A stretch of DNA of 20,137 nucleotides from an uncultured Clostridiaceae bacterium (GCA_902477765.1 CABSIM010000045.1:1-20137), one strand, 5' to 3'; counted from the stretch's first letter, positions 1-8,504 are shown. Numbers and translations: made by a program. Notes: a model not told the origin generated them from the sequence alone.

Positions 1-75
1 CCACAGCAGTTTTGCATTTCCATTTCTTTATTGCAGTTTTTGTAATTTTGTAACTCCTATCACTGCTTTACAGGC

Positions 76-106
76 ACAAAAATACCCCCTGATTTTCATC
101 AGGGGG
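76..106 (-). terminator. Rho-independent terminator after ppdK
   Basis: A perfect 9-bp stem (85-93 with 98-106, CCCCCTGAT/ATCAGGGGG) closes a TTTC loop. Read on the minus strand it is followed by a T-rich stretch at 76-84. It starts about 40 bases past the ppdK stop and is placed to end that transcript. The remaining bases, 1-75, show no gene that I can support. Confidence 0.9.
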
Positions 107-144
107 CACATAATTTAATTACCAGCTACAAGCAAACTTGTCAA

Positions 145-2778
145 TTATGATTGCTGGTGCTCTTTAATAGCAGCCTGCGCAGCAGCCAGTCTTGCGATCG
201 GCACACGGAACGGTGAGCAGGATACATAGTTCAGACCAACTTTGTGGCAGAACTCTACGGAAGACGGATCTCCGCCATGCTCGCCGCAGATACCGCACTT
301 CAGATCCGGACGGGTTGCGCGTCCTTCCTTGACAGCCAGTTCCACCAGACGGCCTACGCCTGTCTGATCCAGTCTTGCGAACGGATCGGACTCGTAGATC
401 TTTGCCTTGTAGTAGGAATCCAGGAACTTTCCGGCATCGTCACGGGAGAAGCCGAATGTCATCTGAGTCAGGTCGTTGGTACCGAAGGAGAAGAATTCAG
501 CTTCCTCTGCGATAGCGCCTGCAGTCAGAGCTGCACGCGGAATCTCAATCATGGTACCGATATGGTACTGGATGTCGGAATTCTTTTCTTTCTTAACCTG
601 CTCTGCAGTTTCCACTACGATGTCCTTAACGAACTTGAGCTCTTTCTTCTCGCCTACAAGCGGAATCATGATCTCAGGAACGATATCATAGCCGCACTCT
701 TCCTTCACTTCGATGGCAGCTTCCATAACGGCTCTTGTCTGCATCTTTGCGATTTCCGGATAGGTTACAGCCAGACGGCATCCACGATGACCCATCATCG
801 GGTTGAACTCATGAAGATCGTCGCATACCTGTTTTACATGCTCAAAGGTAAGTCCCATATCCTTAGCCAGATCAGCGATTTCCTCATCTGTCTTCGGAAC
901 GAACTCATGCAGCGGCGGATCCAGATAACGAACAGTCATGGGTCTGCCTTCCAGAGCCTTGTACATAGCCTTGAAGTCGCCCTTCTGGAACGGAAGCAGC
1001 TCATTTAAAGCAGCCTCTCTTGCCTCTACAGTCTCGGACAGAATCATCTTGCGGATCTTCGGAATTCTGTCGGGTTCAAAGAACATATGCTCGGTACGGC
1101 ACAGACCGATACCTTCTGCACCCAGCTTCACAGCGTTTGCTGTATCGGTGGGGTTATCTGCGTTGGTGCGGACTTTCAGGGTTCTGAAGCTGTCTGCCCA
1201 GTCCATGATTCTCTTGAAGTTTCCGCCTACGGAAGCTTCCTGAGTCTTGATGTCGCCTCTGTAGATCTTACCTGTTGTTCCATCCAGAGAGATGTAGTCA
1301 CCTTCATGGAATGTATATCCGCCAAGTTCGAATGTCTTGGCTTCTTCATTGATCTTGATTTCGCCGCATCCGGATACACAGCAGGTACCCATACCACGGG
1401 CAACAACGGCTGCGTGAGAGGTCATACCGCCGCGAACGGTCAGGATACCCTCAGATGCGTGCATACCCTCGATATCTTCCGGGGATGTCTCAAGACGAAC
1501 CAGAACAACTCTCTCACCTTTCTCGTGAGCAGCCTTGGCTTCTTCTGCAGTGAAGTATACCTTACCTGCAGCAGCACCCGGAGATGCCGGAAGAGCCTGT
1601 CCGATTACTTCGCCTGCCTTCAGAGCGGCCGGATCAAAGGTCGGATGAAGGAGCTGATCCAGAGATTTTGCTTCAATTCTGCATACAGCTTCCTCGGGAG
1701 TGATCTGTCCTTCGTCAACCAGGTCGCAGGCGATCTGGATTGCTGCCGGAGCAGTTCTCTTTCCGTTTCTTGTCTGCAGGAAGTACAGTTTGCCTTCTTC
1801 AATGGTGAACTCCATATCCTGCATATCATGGAAATGATTTTCCAGCTTCATAGCCAGTTCCATGAACTGAGCATAGCAGTCCGGAAGATCCTTCTCAAGC
1901 TGGGAAATGGGCTGCGGTGTACGTACACCGGCAACAACGTCCTCGCCCTGAGCATTGATCAGGTACTCACCGAAGATACCTTTTTCACCGGTGGAGGGGT
2001 TACGTGTGAATGCAACGCCTGTACCGGAAGTATTTCCCTTATTTCCGAATACCATGGTCTGAACGTTTACTGCAGTACCCCAGTCGCCCGGAATATCATT
2101 CATACGACGGTATACGATGGCACGCGGGTTGTCCCAGGAACGGAATACGGCTTTTACGGCGCCCATCAGCTGTTCCTTCGGATCCTGCGGGAACTCTTCG
2201 CCGTTCATTGCTTCTTTATAAACAGCCTTGAACTTATTGGCCAGTTCTTTCAGATCGTCAGCTGTCAGTTCTGTATCATAGTGCACGCCCTTTGCTTCTT
2301 TCATCTCATCGATGATCTTCTCGAAATAGGACTTCGGCACTTCCATAACAACGTCGGAATACATCTGAATGAATCTTCTGTAGGAATCGTAAGCAAATCT
2401 CGGATTTCCGGTTTTCTTTGCAAAGCCTTCCACAGCCACATCATTAAGACCCAGGTTCAGGATGGTATCCATCATACCGGGCATGGATGCACGGGCACCG
2501 GAACGAACGGAAACCAGAAGCGGATCCTCTGTATCACCGAATTTCTTTCCGTTTACGCCTTCCAGCCATTTCAGAGCTTCAAAGATCTGATCCTGAATCT
2601 CCTGTGTGATCTGCTTTCCGCTGTTGTAATATTCGGTACAAGCTTCTGTGGTTACAGTAAAGCCCTGCGGAATCGGCATGCCGAGGTTTGTCATCTCAGC
2701 AAGGTTGCAGCCCTTGCCGCCAAGAAGGTTTCTCATTGCTGCGCTGCCTTCTTCAAACTTATAAACCCATTTTGCCAT
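145..2778 (-). CDS. ppdK: Pyruvate, phosphate dikinase
   Basis: Interconverts pyruvate + ATP + phosphate and phosphoenolpyruvate + AMP + pyrophosphate in the cytoplasm. In anaerobic clostridia it can serve glycolysis or gluconeogenesis. The 877 residues match the usual length. The N-terminal ATP-grasp domain begins with GGKGCNLAEM near residue 20. The swivelling phosphohistidine domain has GGMTSHAAVVAR with the catalytic His at 455, the number used for the C. symbiosum enzyme. The C-terminal TIM barrel carries GTNDLTQM and CGICGEHGGD, with the catalytic Cys at 831. No key residue is missing. The start is set by AGGAGGAAG at 2786-2794, seven bases before ATG. It is probably transcribed alone: its own promoter lies about 165 bases upstream and a terminator follows. 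The promoter is overlapped by a large inverted repeat, which suggests regulation at initiation. Confidence 0.98.
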   Translation of the reverse strand: MAKWVYKFEEGSAAMRNLLGGKGCNLAEMTNLGMPIPQGFTVTTEACTEYYNSGKQITQEIQDQIFEALKWLEGVNGKKFGDTEDPLLVSVRSGARASMPGMMDTILNLGLNDVAVEGFAKKTGNPRFAYDSYRRFIQMYSDVVMEVPKSYFEKIIDEMKEAKGVHYDTELTADDLKELANKFKAVYKEAMNGEEFPQDPKEQLMGAVKAVFRSWDNPRAIVYRRMNDIPGDWGTAVNVQTMVFGNKGNTSGTGVAFTRNPSTGEKGIFGEYLINAQGEDVVAGVRTPQPISQLEKDLPDCYAQFMELAMKLENHFHDMQDMEFTIEEGKLYFLQTRNGKRTAPAAIQIACDLVDEGQITPEEAVCRIEAKSLDQLLHPTFDPAALKAGEVIGQALPASPGAAAGKVYFTAEEAKAAHEKGERVVLVRLETSPEDIEGMHASEGILTVRGGMTSHAAVVARGMGTCCVSGCGEIKINEEAKTFELGGYTFHEGDYISLDGTTGKIYRGDIKTQEASVGGNFKRIMDWADSFRTLKVRTNADNPTDTANAVKLGAEGIGLCRTEHMFFEPDRIPKIRKMILSETVEAREAALNELLPFQKGDFKAMYKALEGRPMTVRYLDPPLHEFVPKTDEEIADLAKDMGLTFEHVKQVCDDLHEFNPMMGHRGCRLAVTYPEIAKMQTRAVMEAAIEVKEECGYDIVPEIMIPLVGEKKELKFVKDIVVETAEQVKKEKNSDIQYHIGTMIEIPRAALTAGAIAEEAEFFSFGTNDLTQMTFGFSRDDAGKFLDSYYKAKIYESDPFARLDQTGVGRLVELAVKEGRATRPDLKCGICGEHGGDPSSVEFCHKVGLNYVSCSPFRVPIARLAAAQAAIKEHQQS

Positions 2779-2942
2779 AAGTTTTCTTCCTCCTATAAAT
2801 TTGTAGACTCCCGCCTACGTCTCGTGGTTTTTCCATTTTCTCACTTTTCTTCCTGCCCGGGCTGTCTCGGCATTATCCGCTGCCAGGATTACCTGTACCT
2901 GAAATGGGCATAAAAATAAAAGCCCGAAAACGGTCTGGTAAT

Positions 2943-2971
2943 ATTATAAGGGATGTTGCCAAATATTGCAA
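2943..2971 (-). promoter_or_regulatory. Probable sigma-A promoter of ppdK
   Basis: On the minus strand TTGCAA (2966-2971) and TATAAT (2943-2948) are separated by exactly 17 bases. Initiation would fall near 2936, giving a leader of roughly 158 nt to the ppdK ATG. The leader contains a weak short hairpin followed by a T-rich run (about 2911-2934). It is too weak to call an attenuator. The whole -35 to -10 interval lies inside or against the inverted repeat at 2947-2980. Confidence 0.65.
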
Positions 2972-2980
2972 CATCCCTTA
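2947..2980. repeat. 13-bp perfect inverted repeat over the ppdK promoter
   Basis: Arms 2947-2959 and 2968-2980 (TAAGGGATGTTGC/GCAACATCCCTTA) pair perfectly around an 8-base loop. It lies between the divergent-PAP2 gene and ppdK. Neither side is followed by an immediate T-run in the minus direction, so a simple terminator for the PAP2 gene is not the best fit. The arms coincide with the ppdK -35 and -10 elements, which suits an operator. A weak terminator role is also possible. Confidence 0.7.
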
Positions 2981-3006
2981 CAGAAACTTTTATATATTTT
3001 TTCCCA

Positions 3007-3465
3007 TCAGTAAAGGGAATTGATCCCCAGTGCCATGCCGATTCCCAGAATGGCTCCGGCTGCCACCTGAACCGGTGTATGCCCCACATACTCCTTCAGT
3101 TTTTCCTGCAGTACCACGCCGTTCAGATCCAGCAGGTTTTCCGAAAACAGACTGTTGAGGATCTTCGCCTGCTTGCCTGTTTCCCGTCTTACCCCCATGG
3201 CATCATACATGACCACCATGGCCAGAACGAAGCTGACAGCAAACTCGAAACTCCCGGCTCCGTACTTCATTCCGGATGCGGTTGCCAGCGCGCACACCGT
3301 AGCCGAATGGGAACTGGGCATTCCTCCCGAACCCACCAGGCGTTCCGGATTGAATGAACGGTTCAGCACCACATCGATGATGGTTTTCAGGACCTGCGCC
3401 ACCGTCCAGCCTGCCACAGAGCAGATCAGGACTTCATTCCCCAGTATTTCTTCCCAGATATTCAT
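3007..3465 (-). CDS. Divergent PAP2 family membrane protein (DUF212/YuiD-like)
   Basis: A 152-residue protein of the 'divergent PAP2' or acid phosphatase/vanadium haloperoxidase-related family. The recognisable block is GSGGMPSSHSATV near residues 46-58, followed by MYDAMGVRRETGKQA; both are typical of bacterial YuiD-like proteins. Several hydrophobic stretches (about 12-30, 73-90 and 128-150) suggest an integral membrane protein. PAP2 relatives act on lipid phosphates, but no substrate is established for this divergent branch, so the function is open. The ATG is preceded by GGGAG at a suitable distance. It lies 45 bases after the glgA stop with no terminator between, so it is probably co-transcribed with glgA. 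Confidence 0.88.
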   Translation of the reverse strand: MNIWEEILGNEVLICSVAGWTVAQVLKTIIDVVLNRSFNPERLVGSGGMPSSHSATVCALATASGMKYGAGSFEFAVSFVLAMVVMYDAMGVRRETGKQAKILNSLFSENLLDLNGVVLQEKLKEYVGHTPVQVAAGAILGIGMALGINSLY

Positions 3466-3510
3466 GGTTTTCTCCCGTCACTCTCCCCCGGAAGGGAATC
3501 CCCGTCCGGA

Positions 3511-4956
3511 TCAATAGCCGATCAGCCAGTCGTAAAGTTCCTGATACTTCTTTGCGGAAGTATTCCAGGAAAAGTCAACTGCCATTCCTCTGTCGATGAT
3601 CTTGTTCCATTCCCGCTTCTTGTCATAGTAAATATACTTGGCATAGCGGATAATGTTCAGCATCTCATGCGCGTTGTAGTTGGCAAAGGAGAATCCGGTT
3701 CCTGTCCCTTCGTATTCGTTGTAGGGCCAGACCGTATCTTTCAGGCCTCCGGTTTCACGGACAATGGGAACCGTGCCGTACCGGAGCGCCATAAGCTGGC
3801 TCAGTCCGCACGGCTCAAACAGCGACGGCATCAGGAACGCATCACAGGATGCGTAAATCTTATGTGACATGGGTTCAGAATAATAGATCTGAGCCGATAC
3901 TCTTCCGTTATATTTCCATTCATAATGGCGGAACATGTTCTCATAACGTTCCTCGCCGGTTCCCAGGACCACCAGCTGTACATCTTCCGAACAGATTTCA
4001 TCCATAACGCACTGGATCAGATCCAGTCCCTTCTGGTCCGTCAGCCGTGAAACAATTCCGATCATGAATTTCTTGTCATCCCGGGCAAGCCCCAGTTCTT
4101 CCTGGAGGGCTCTCTTATTCTTGATTTTCTCTTTTCTGAATGTACGGGCGTTATAATTCTGTGCAATATACGGATCCGTCTCCGGATTGAATTCATCATA
4201 GTCAATGCCGTTGACAATTCCGCGCAGGTCTCCGGAACGGGCGCGCATCAGTCCGTCCAGGCCCTCTCCATAGAACGGGGTCTTGATCTCTTCCGCATAG
4301 GTGGCACTCACCGTGGTAATGGCGTCGGCATAAACCAGACCGCCTTTCAGCATGTTGCCGTCCTTGTAAGCCTCCAGCTTATCCGGAGTAAAGTAATAAT
4401 CCGGAAGTCCGGAGAACCGCTTGATGGTCTTTACATCCCAGACGCCCTGGAATTTCAGGTTATGGATGGTCATGACGGTTTTCATGTTTCTGAAAAATTC
4501 CCCGTCATGGAACCGGTCCTTCAGATAAACAGGGATGAGACCTGTCTGCCAGTCATGGCAGTGTACCAGATCCGGCTGCCATCCGATCACCGGCAGAGAA
4601 GACAGGGCTGCCTGACAGAAGAAGGAAAATTTCTCCAGGTCATAGTACCAGTCTCCGTAAGGTTTTTCTCCCCAGAAATAGCTTTCATTGTCGATGAAAT
4701 AAAATGTAATCCCTTCATATACGTACTCCAGGATTCCGACATAACGGCTCTGTCCCAGATAATCCATATAGAAGTGGTTCACATAGGTCATCTGGTTGCG
4801 GAGATTTTCCTTTATGCAAAGATATTTCGGGATCATGACCCGAACGTCAAAATATCTCTTGTCGAAGCATTTCGGCAGCGAACCCACAACGTCCGCCAGA
4901 CCTCCGGTCTTTATAAACGGTACTGCTTCTGATGCGACAAACAATATTTTCTTCAT
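3511..4956 (-). CDS. glgA: Glycogen synthase (ADP-glucose type)
   Basis: A GT5 glycosyltransferase that transfers glucose from ADP-glucose to the end of an alpha-1,4-glucan in the cytoplasm. The start MKKILFVASEAVPF leads straight into KTGGLADVVGSLPK, the ADP-glucose-binding loop (Lys about 16). The C-terminal Rossmann half has SLFEPCGLSQLMALRYG and ETGGLKDTV, the conserved donor-site region. Length is 481 residues, normal for GlgA. The frame is open up to an ATG at 4987-4989, but that codon has no ribosome site and coincides with the predicted transcription start. The ATG at 4954-4956, preceded by a GGGGG-containing site, is therefore preferred. No glgC, glgD, glgB or glgP is present here, so the glycogen genes are split elsewhere in the genome. 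Confidence 0.96.
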   Translation of the reverse strand: MKKILFVASEAVPFIKTGGLADVVGSLPKCFDKRYFDVRVMIPKYLCIKENLRNQMTYVNHFYMDYLGQSRYVGILEYVYEGITFYFIDNESYFWGEKPYGDWYYDLEKFSFFCQAALSSLPVIGWQPDLVHCHDWQTGLIPVYLKDRFHDGEFFRNMKTVMTIHNLKFQGVWDVKTIKRFSGLPDYYFTPDKLEAYKDGNMLKGGLVYADAITTVSATYAEEIKTPFYGEGLDGLMRARSGDLRGIVNGIDYDEFNPETDPYIAQNYNARTFRKEKIKNKRALQEELGLARDDKKFMIGIVSRLTDQKGLDLIQCVMDEICSEDVQLVVLGTGEERYENMFRHYEWKYNGRVSAQIYYSEPMSHKIYASCDAFLMPSLFEPCGLSQLMALRYGTVPIVRETGGLKDTVWPYNEYEGTGTGFSFANYNAHEMLNIIRYAKYIYYDKKREWNKIIDRGMAVDFSWNTSAKKYQELYDWLIGY

Positions 4957-4995
4957 TTTGAACCCCCATCCTTCGGCATTACTAACCATGAGATC

Positions 4996-5004
4996 AGTAT
5001 ATCA
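4996..5004 (-). promoter_or_regulatory. Extended -10 promoter of glgA
   Basis: TGATATACT on the minus strand is an extended -10 element (TG-N-TATACT). The -35 region is poor, as is common with extended -10 promoters. Initiation would fall at about 4989, supporting the internal glgA start at 4956. A small inverted repeat, ATTCC-GGT-GGAAT (5006-5018), sits just upstream of the -10 element. Confidence 0.6.
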
Positions 5005-5043
5005 CATTCCGGTGGAATTAGAAAGTGGGTGTCCGAAATTTCT

Positions 5044-5853
5044 TTAAATACGCTTATAATCCAGCCTGATTTTATCTGCAATCAGCGCCACAAATTCGGA
5101 ATTGGTGGGCTTTCCTTTTCCGTTGCTTACCGTATAGCCGAACAGGGCATTAATGGTGTCCATCTTTCCCCGGCTCCATGCCACTTCAATGGCATGCCGG
5201 ATCGCCCGTTCCACACGGCTGGGAGTGGTCTGATGTTTTTTCGCAATGGTGGGATAGAGGATCTTTGTGACGGAAGAAAGCATTTCCTGATCCTGTACGG
5301 ACATGATGATGGCATCCCGCAGATACTGATATCCCTTGATATGAGCGGGAATTCCGATTTCATGGAGCATCTGCGTCACATCTGTTTCCAGATTCTGCTC
5401 TATGTATGCCGCCTTGTCCACATAAGGCTGTACCTTTCTTTCGGCGGTTCCGGACTGGGCCGTCACCCGGGACCGTCCGTTTCCCACCCGCCATATTTTA
5501 TCCAGAATCACCTCTCTGCTGAAAGGTTTCATGATATAGTAATTGGCGCCCAGGCGGAAAGCATCTTCGGTCACATACTGACTGCTGGCTGCGGTGATCA
5601 TGATGAAAGAAGGAACTCCTTTCATCTGCGGATTGTTTTTTACTTTTTCCATGACGGAGATTCCATCCATTTTGGGCATGATCACATCCATCAGAACAAT
5701 GTCAGGATTGGTTCTTACGATCATGTTGTACGCATCCTCGCCATTGTCGGCTTTTCCCACCACATGGATTCCTTCTTCTTTCTCCAGTATTTCATCAAGC
5801 AGATTCAGAGTCTGTCTGCTGTCATCCGCAATCGCAATATTCAGTTCTGCCAT
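5044..5853 (-). CDS. spo0A: Sporulation master response regulator Spo0A
   Basis: Phosphorylation-controlled transcription factor that starts sporulation and binds 0A boxes. The receiver domain spans roughly residues 3-125. It has the acidic pair Asp10-Asp11, the phospho-acceptor Asp56 in VLMDVIMPKMDG, and the conserved Lys in YIMKPF. The C-terminal DNA-binding domain has the diagnostic Spo0A block RVERAIRHAIEVAWSRG followed by FGYTVSNGKGKPTNSEF. Length is 269 residues from the ATG at 5851-5853, which has GGAGGGAG just upstream. A longer frame to 5916 lacks such a site. Upstream lies a MATE pump gene rather than spoIVB, the frequent partner of spo0A. The gene probably has its own promoter at the end of the pump gene, and read-through from the upstream operon is possible. 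Confidence 0.98.
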   Translation of the reverse strand: MAELNIAIADDSRQTLNLLDEILEKEEGIHVVGKADNGEDAYNMIVRTNPDIVLMDVIMPKMDGISVMEKVKNNPQMKGVPSFIMITAASSQYVTEDAFRLGANYYIMKPFSREVILDKIWRVGNGRSRVTAQSGTAERKVQPYVDKAAYIEQNLETDVTQMLHEIGIPAHIKGYQYLRDAIIMSVQDQEMLSSVTKILYPTIAKKHQTTPSRVERAIRHAIEVAWSRGKMDTINALFGYTVSNGKGKPTNSEFVALIADKIRLDYKRI

Positions 5854-5938
5854 AATTCTCCCTCCTGAACTGTCACAATCAATGATACCTCGCTTCCGTT
5901 TTCCATTTTTTACCAAAAAGCCGTAAGCGAATATCTCA

Positions 5939-5968
5939 ATTATAGTCTCATCGGGAAGGATGGCGCAA
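5939..5968 (-). promoter_or_regulatory. Probable spo0A promoter
   Basis: TATAAT (5939-5944) with TTGCGC (5963-5968) 18 bases upstream on the minus strand. The -35 lies inside the last codons of the upstream MATE gene and the -10 just past its stop codon. Expected initiation is near 5932, about 79 bases before the spo0A ATG. An exact 0A-box heptamer TGTCGAA lies at 5987-5993, about 55-60 bases upstream of that point. Confidence 0.5.
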
Positions 5969-7360
5969 TGTGATTCGGTCGCAAATTTCGACAGGCTGCG
6001 ACAGGGAGCCTCCCATTTTTCTTTCCAGGTCCTTCATCACATGCAGATATGCAATGCCGGTAAACAGACCGGCGCTGAGCCAGGCTGCCGGATCGCAGGC
6101 ACAGGCCAGGGGATAGCTCAAAAGCTTCATGGATGCTGCAGCTGCCAGAAGGCGGGCACCCAGTTCCACCACACCGCCCATCATCGGCAAAAATCCGCAG
6201 CCGCATCCCTGCATGATATTCCGGAAAATAAAGATGGTGCTGAGGGGGATAAAAAATACGGCACACATGGTGATATAAGTCCGGGCCCACGGCATCATGG
6301 ATTCCAGGTCTGTCTCTCCGGAAAAGAAAAGTCCCAGAGACGGCTTCAGCAGAAGGCATACAGCCGCTGCAGCCGCCAGTGAGTACACGGTTTCCGCCAG
6401 AAGGGCGGCACGGACTCCCGACCTGATTCTGACCAGATCTCCTTTTCCGTAATTCTGTCCGCCGTATGTGGCCATGGTCTGCCCCATGGCCACCATGCCC
6501 TGGGTCACCAGATTCTGCAGCTTGCCGGCCGCCGTATAGGCCGCCACCGCCTCCGATCCGAACAGGTTGATGGCCGCCTGCATGATCATGGTGCCGGATG
6601 CCGTGATGGCAAACTGAAATGCCATGGGAATCCCCACGGAAAGCTGGATTCTGCTGTCACCCCGGTGAAGGCGCCAGTGCTCCTTTTCCGGTTTCAGAAC
6701 AGGCACTTTCCTGAAAATGTAGATCACACAGAGCAGTGCGGAAACAGCCTGGGACAGATTTGTGGCCCAGGCGGCACCGGCAACTCCCATGCCGAACCAG
6801 ATGATGAACACCAGATCCAGCACCACATTGAGGCAGGCGGACAGCACCAGGAAAAAGAGAGGCACCTGGCTGTTTCCCACTGCCCGCAGATATGCCGAAA
6901 AAAGGTTATAAAAGATGTTGGCGGAGATGCCTGCGCTTATGATGGTAATATAGGTGCAGGCATCTGTATAGATATCTTCCGGCGTGTTCATCAGTTTCAG
7001 AAGCCCTTCCATGGAAAGCAGGCCGGAAACTGTCAGAAAAAGTGCGGTCAGCACAGACAGGAGAATGCCGTTGGCCACGCTGCGCTTCACGGCTTTTTTA
7101 TCTCCCGCTCCGTATCTCTGAGATGTCAGCACCGTGAATCCTGAGGTGATCCCCTGGGAAAAGCCGGTGATCAGAAACATGATGGTTCCGGTGGATCCCA
7201 CTGCCGCCAGGGCTCCTGCCCCCACATATCTGCCCACAATGATGGTGTCTGCCATGTTATAAAGCTGCTGGAATACGTTCCCGATCATCAGCGGGACCGT
7301 AAACTGCAGAATAATGGGAAGCGGTCTTCCCTTCGTCATATCCAGTTCCATGATTTTCAT
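5948..7360 (-). CDS. MATE family efflux transporter
   Basis: A 470-residue multidrug and toxic compound extrusion protein, predicted to have 12 membrane helices and to export organic cations or other small molecules by Na+ or H+ antiport. The N-terminus is typical of the clostridial branch: MTKGRPLPIILQFTVPLMIG, then LYNMADTIIVGRYVGAGALAAVG. The second MatE repeat begins near residue 235 with a matching amphipathic and hydrophobic pattern. It is the last gene of a three-gene operon, starting 19 bases after the kinase-like gene. The ribosome site is GGAAAGG just before the ATG at 7358-7360. An in-frame ATG three codons later is also possible. Substrate is unknown. The end of the gene overlaps the likely spo0A promoter region. 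Confidence 0.93.
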   Translation of the reverse strand: MKIMELDMTKGRPLPIILQFTVPLMIGNVFQQLYNMADTIIVGRYVGAGALAAVGSTGTIMFLITGFSQGITSGFTVLTSQRYGAGDKKAVKRSVANGILLSVLTALFLTVSGLLSMEGLLKLMNTPEDIYTDACTYITIISAGISANIFYNLFSAYLRAVGNSQVPLFFLVLSACLNVVLDLVFIIWFGMGVAGAAWATNLSQAVSALLCVIYIFRKVPVLKPEKEHWRLHRGDSRIQLSVGIPMAFQFAITASGTMIMQAAINLFGSEAVAAYTAAGKLQNLVTQGMVAMGQTMATYGGQNYGKGDLVRIRSGVRAALLAETVYSLAAAAAVCLLLKPSLGLFFSGETDLESMMPWARTYITMCAVFFIPLSTIFIFRNIMQGCGCGFLPMMGGVVELGARLLAAAASMKLLSYPLACACDPAAWLSAGLFTGIAYLHVMKDLERKMGGSLSQPVEICDRITLRHPSR

Positions 7361-7379
7361 GCCCTTTCCGGCTTCATAC

Positions 7380-8504
7380 CTACCTGTCCGGCTGTTTCAG
7401 GTCATCTTTCAGTGCGCTGCCGCCTTTCGGAACGGAAGCGGTGCCCGGCTTTATTGCAGCAGGCGCGGGACTTTTCCCTTTCAGACGGTCTTCTCCGATC
7501 ATTCTCAGGATGAAGTCCACCGTACCGTCGATGCCGTAGCTGGCAGTATTGATGCAGAGGTCGTAGTTGTTGGCGTTTCCCCAGGTCTTTCCGGTGTAGA
7601 AATTGTAGTATCTGGAATGTTCCCGGTCCAGTTTTTTAAGAAATCTTCTGGCTTTCTTTTCATCCAGTCCGCTGTTGACCTCAATGGCCCTGCGCACTCT
7701 CTGCTCAAAGGGTGCCGTCAGATAGATGCTGATATGAGGAATCTTGTTGTTGGCCATGATCACGTCCCCGCACCGCCCCATCAGAATAAAATCCTCTGTT
7801 TTGGCCTTTTCACAGATCAGGTCGCTGAGGTTGAAAAAGACCGCATCCTGCTTGGGCAGGCCATGATAACGGCTGAATTCCCGCATTCTCTGCTTCAGGG
7901 TCAGTTTCTTGTCCGGCAGGAACGCGCTGGCAGGGCTCTGATTCAGATCTTCCACAATATGATCATATCCGGCTGCTTCCCGGTAGGAGTCCTTCTCTGC
8001 CTCCAGCCGCTTCATGACGGCTGCGAAAATTTCCTTGTCATAGAAATTCACATGGAGCCGGTCCGACAGCTTGAATCCCACGTCAATGCCGCCGCTGCCG
8101 TAGGTCCAGCTGATGCAGATCACCAGATGTTCTCCCTGGGCAAACCGGTTTTTCAGGTTCAGAGTATTCAGGCCGGCCAGTTTCGGGTCAATGACATCTC
8201 CCCCGGCAAAGCTGGTGGGAAGGGCCATGACCGCGTTGATGATCCGGTTATATTCGGTCATGCACAGTTTCCGTTCTTCCTTATCCTCGATGGTTCTGGC
8301 CATGTTGGCAATCAGGGCCAGCTCACTTCTTACCAGATGCCCCTGGGGCCTGGTCAGAAGAAGGTCTGTCATCTCATTGACGCACCGCTCCCGGTCCCGG
8401 TTGAACACACGGCCCAGGGAGGACCCCAGATGGCAGTAGACTTCCGCGTCCAGATCATAAATATGTTCCGCCAGTTCTTTGATATCATCACGATTTACAG
8501 ACAT
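7380..8504 (-). CDS. Cytidylate-kinase-like protein with an extra N-terminal domain
   Basis: A 374-residue protein. Residues about 126-345 match the cytidylate kinase-like family (Cytidylate_kin_2 type). The markers are ICISWTYGSGG near 130-139 (a P-loop-like turn without a GK[ST] ending), NFYDKEIF at 153-160, LMGRCGDVI at 241-249, and YYNFYTGKTWGNANNYDLCI at 299-318. No reaction has been firmly assigned to most of this family, so calling it a nucleotide kinase is a family inference. Residues 1-120 form a mostly helical extension that I do not recognise. The last 30 residues are a Pro/Ala/Lys-rich tail. The start has GGGGGAGG five bases upstream. The gene lies 15 bases after an ion antiporter and 19 before a MATE pump, so it is part of that operon. 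Confidence 0.82.
   Translation of the reverse strand: MSVNRDDIKELAEHIYDLDAEVYCHLGSSLGRVFNRDRERCVNEMTDLLLTRPQGHLVRSELALIANMARTIEDKEERKLCMTEYNRIINAVMALPTSFAGGDVIDPKLAGLNTLNLKNRFAQGEHLVICISWTYGSGGIDVGFKLSDRLHVNFYDKEIFAAVMKRLEAEKDSYREAAGYDHIVEDLNQSPASAFLPDKKLTLKQRMREFSRYHGLPKQDAVFFNLSDLICEKAKTEDFILMGRCGDVIMANNKIPHISIYLTAPFEQRVRRAIEVNSGLDEKKARRFLKKLDREHSRYYNFYTGKTWGNANNYDLCINTASYGIDGTVDFILRMIGEDRLKGKSPAPAAIKPGTASVPKGGSALKDDLKQPDR

Noticed and set aside
1087..2913. Long plus-strand open frame (608 codons) opposite ppdK
   Set aside because: It is fully antisense to a certain ppdK gene, has a Cys/Ser/His-rich composition with no domain, and results from codon bias of the real gene.
4957..4989. Longer glgA start at 4989
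   Set aside because: No ribosome site, coincides with the predicted transcription start, and the extra residues precede the normal GlgA N-terminus.
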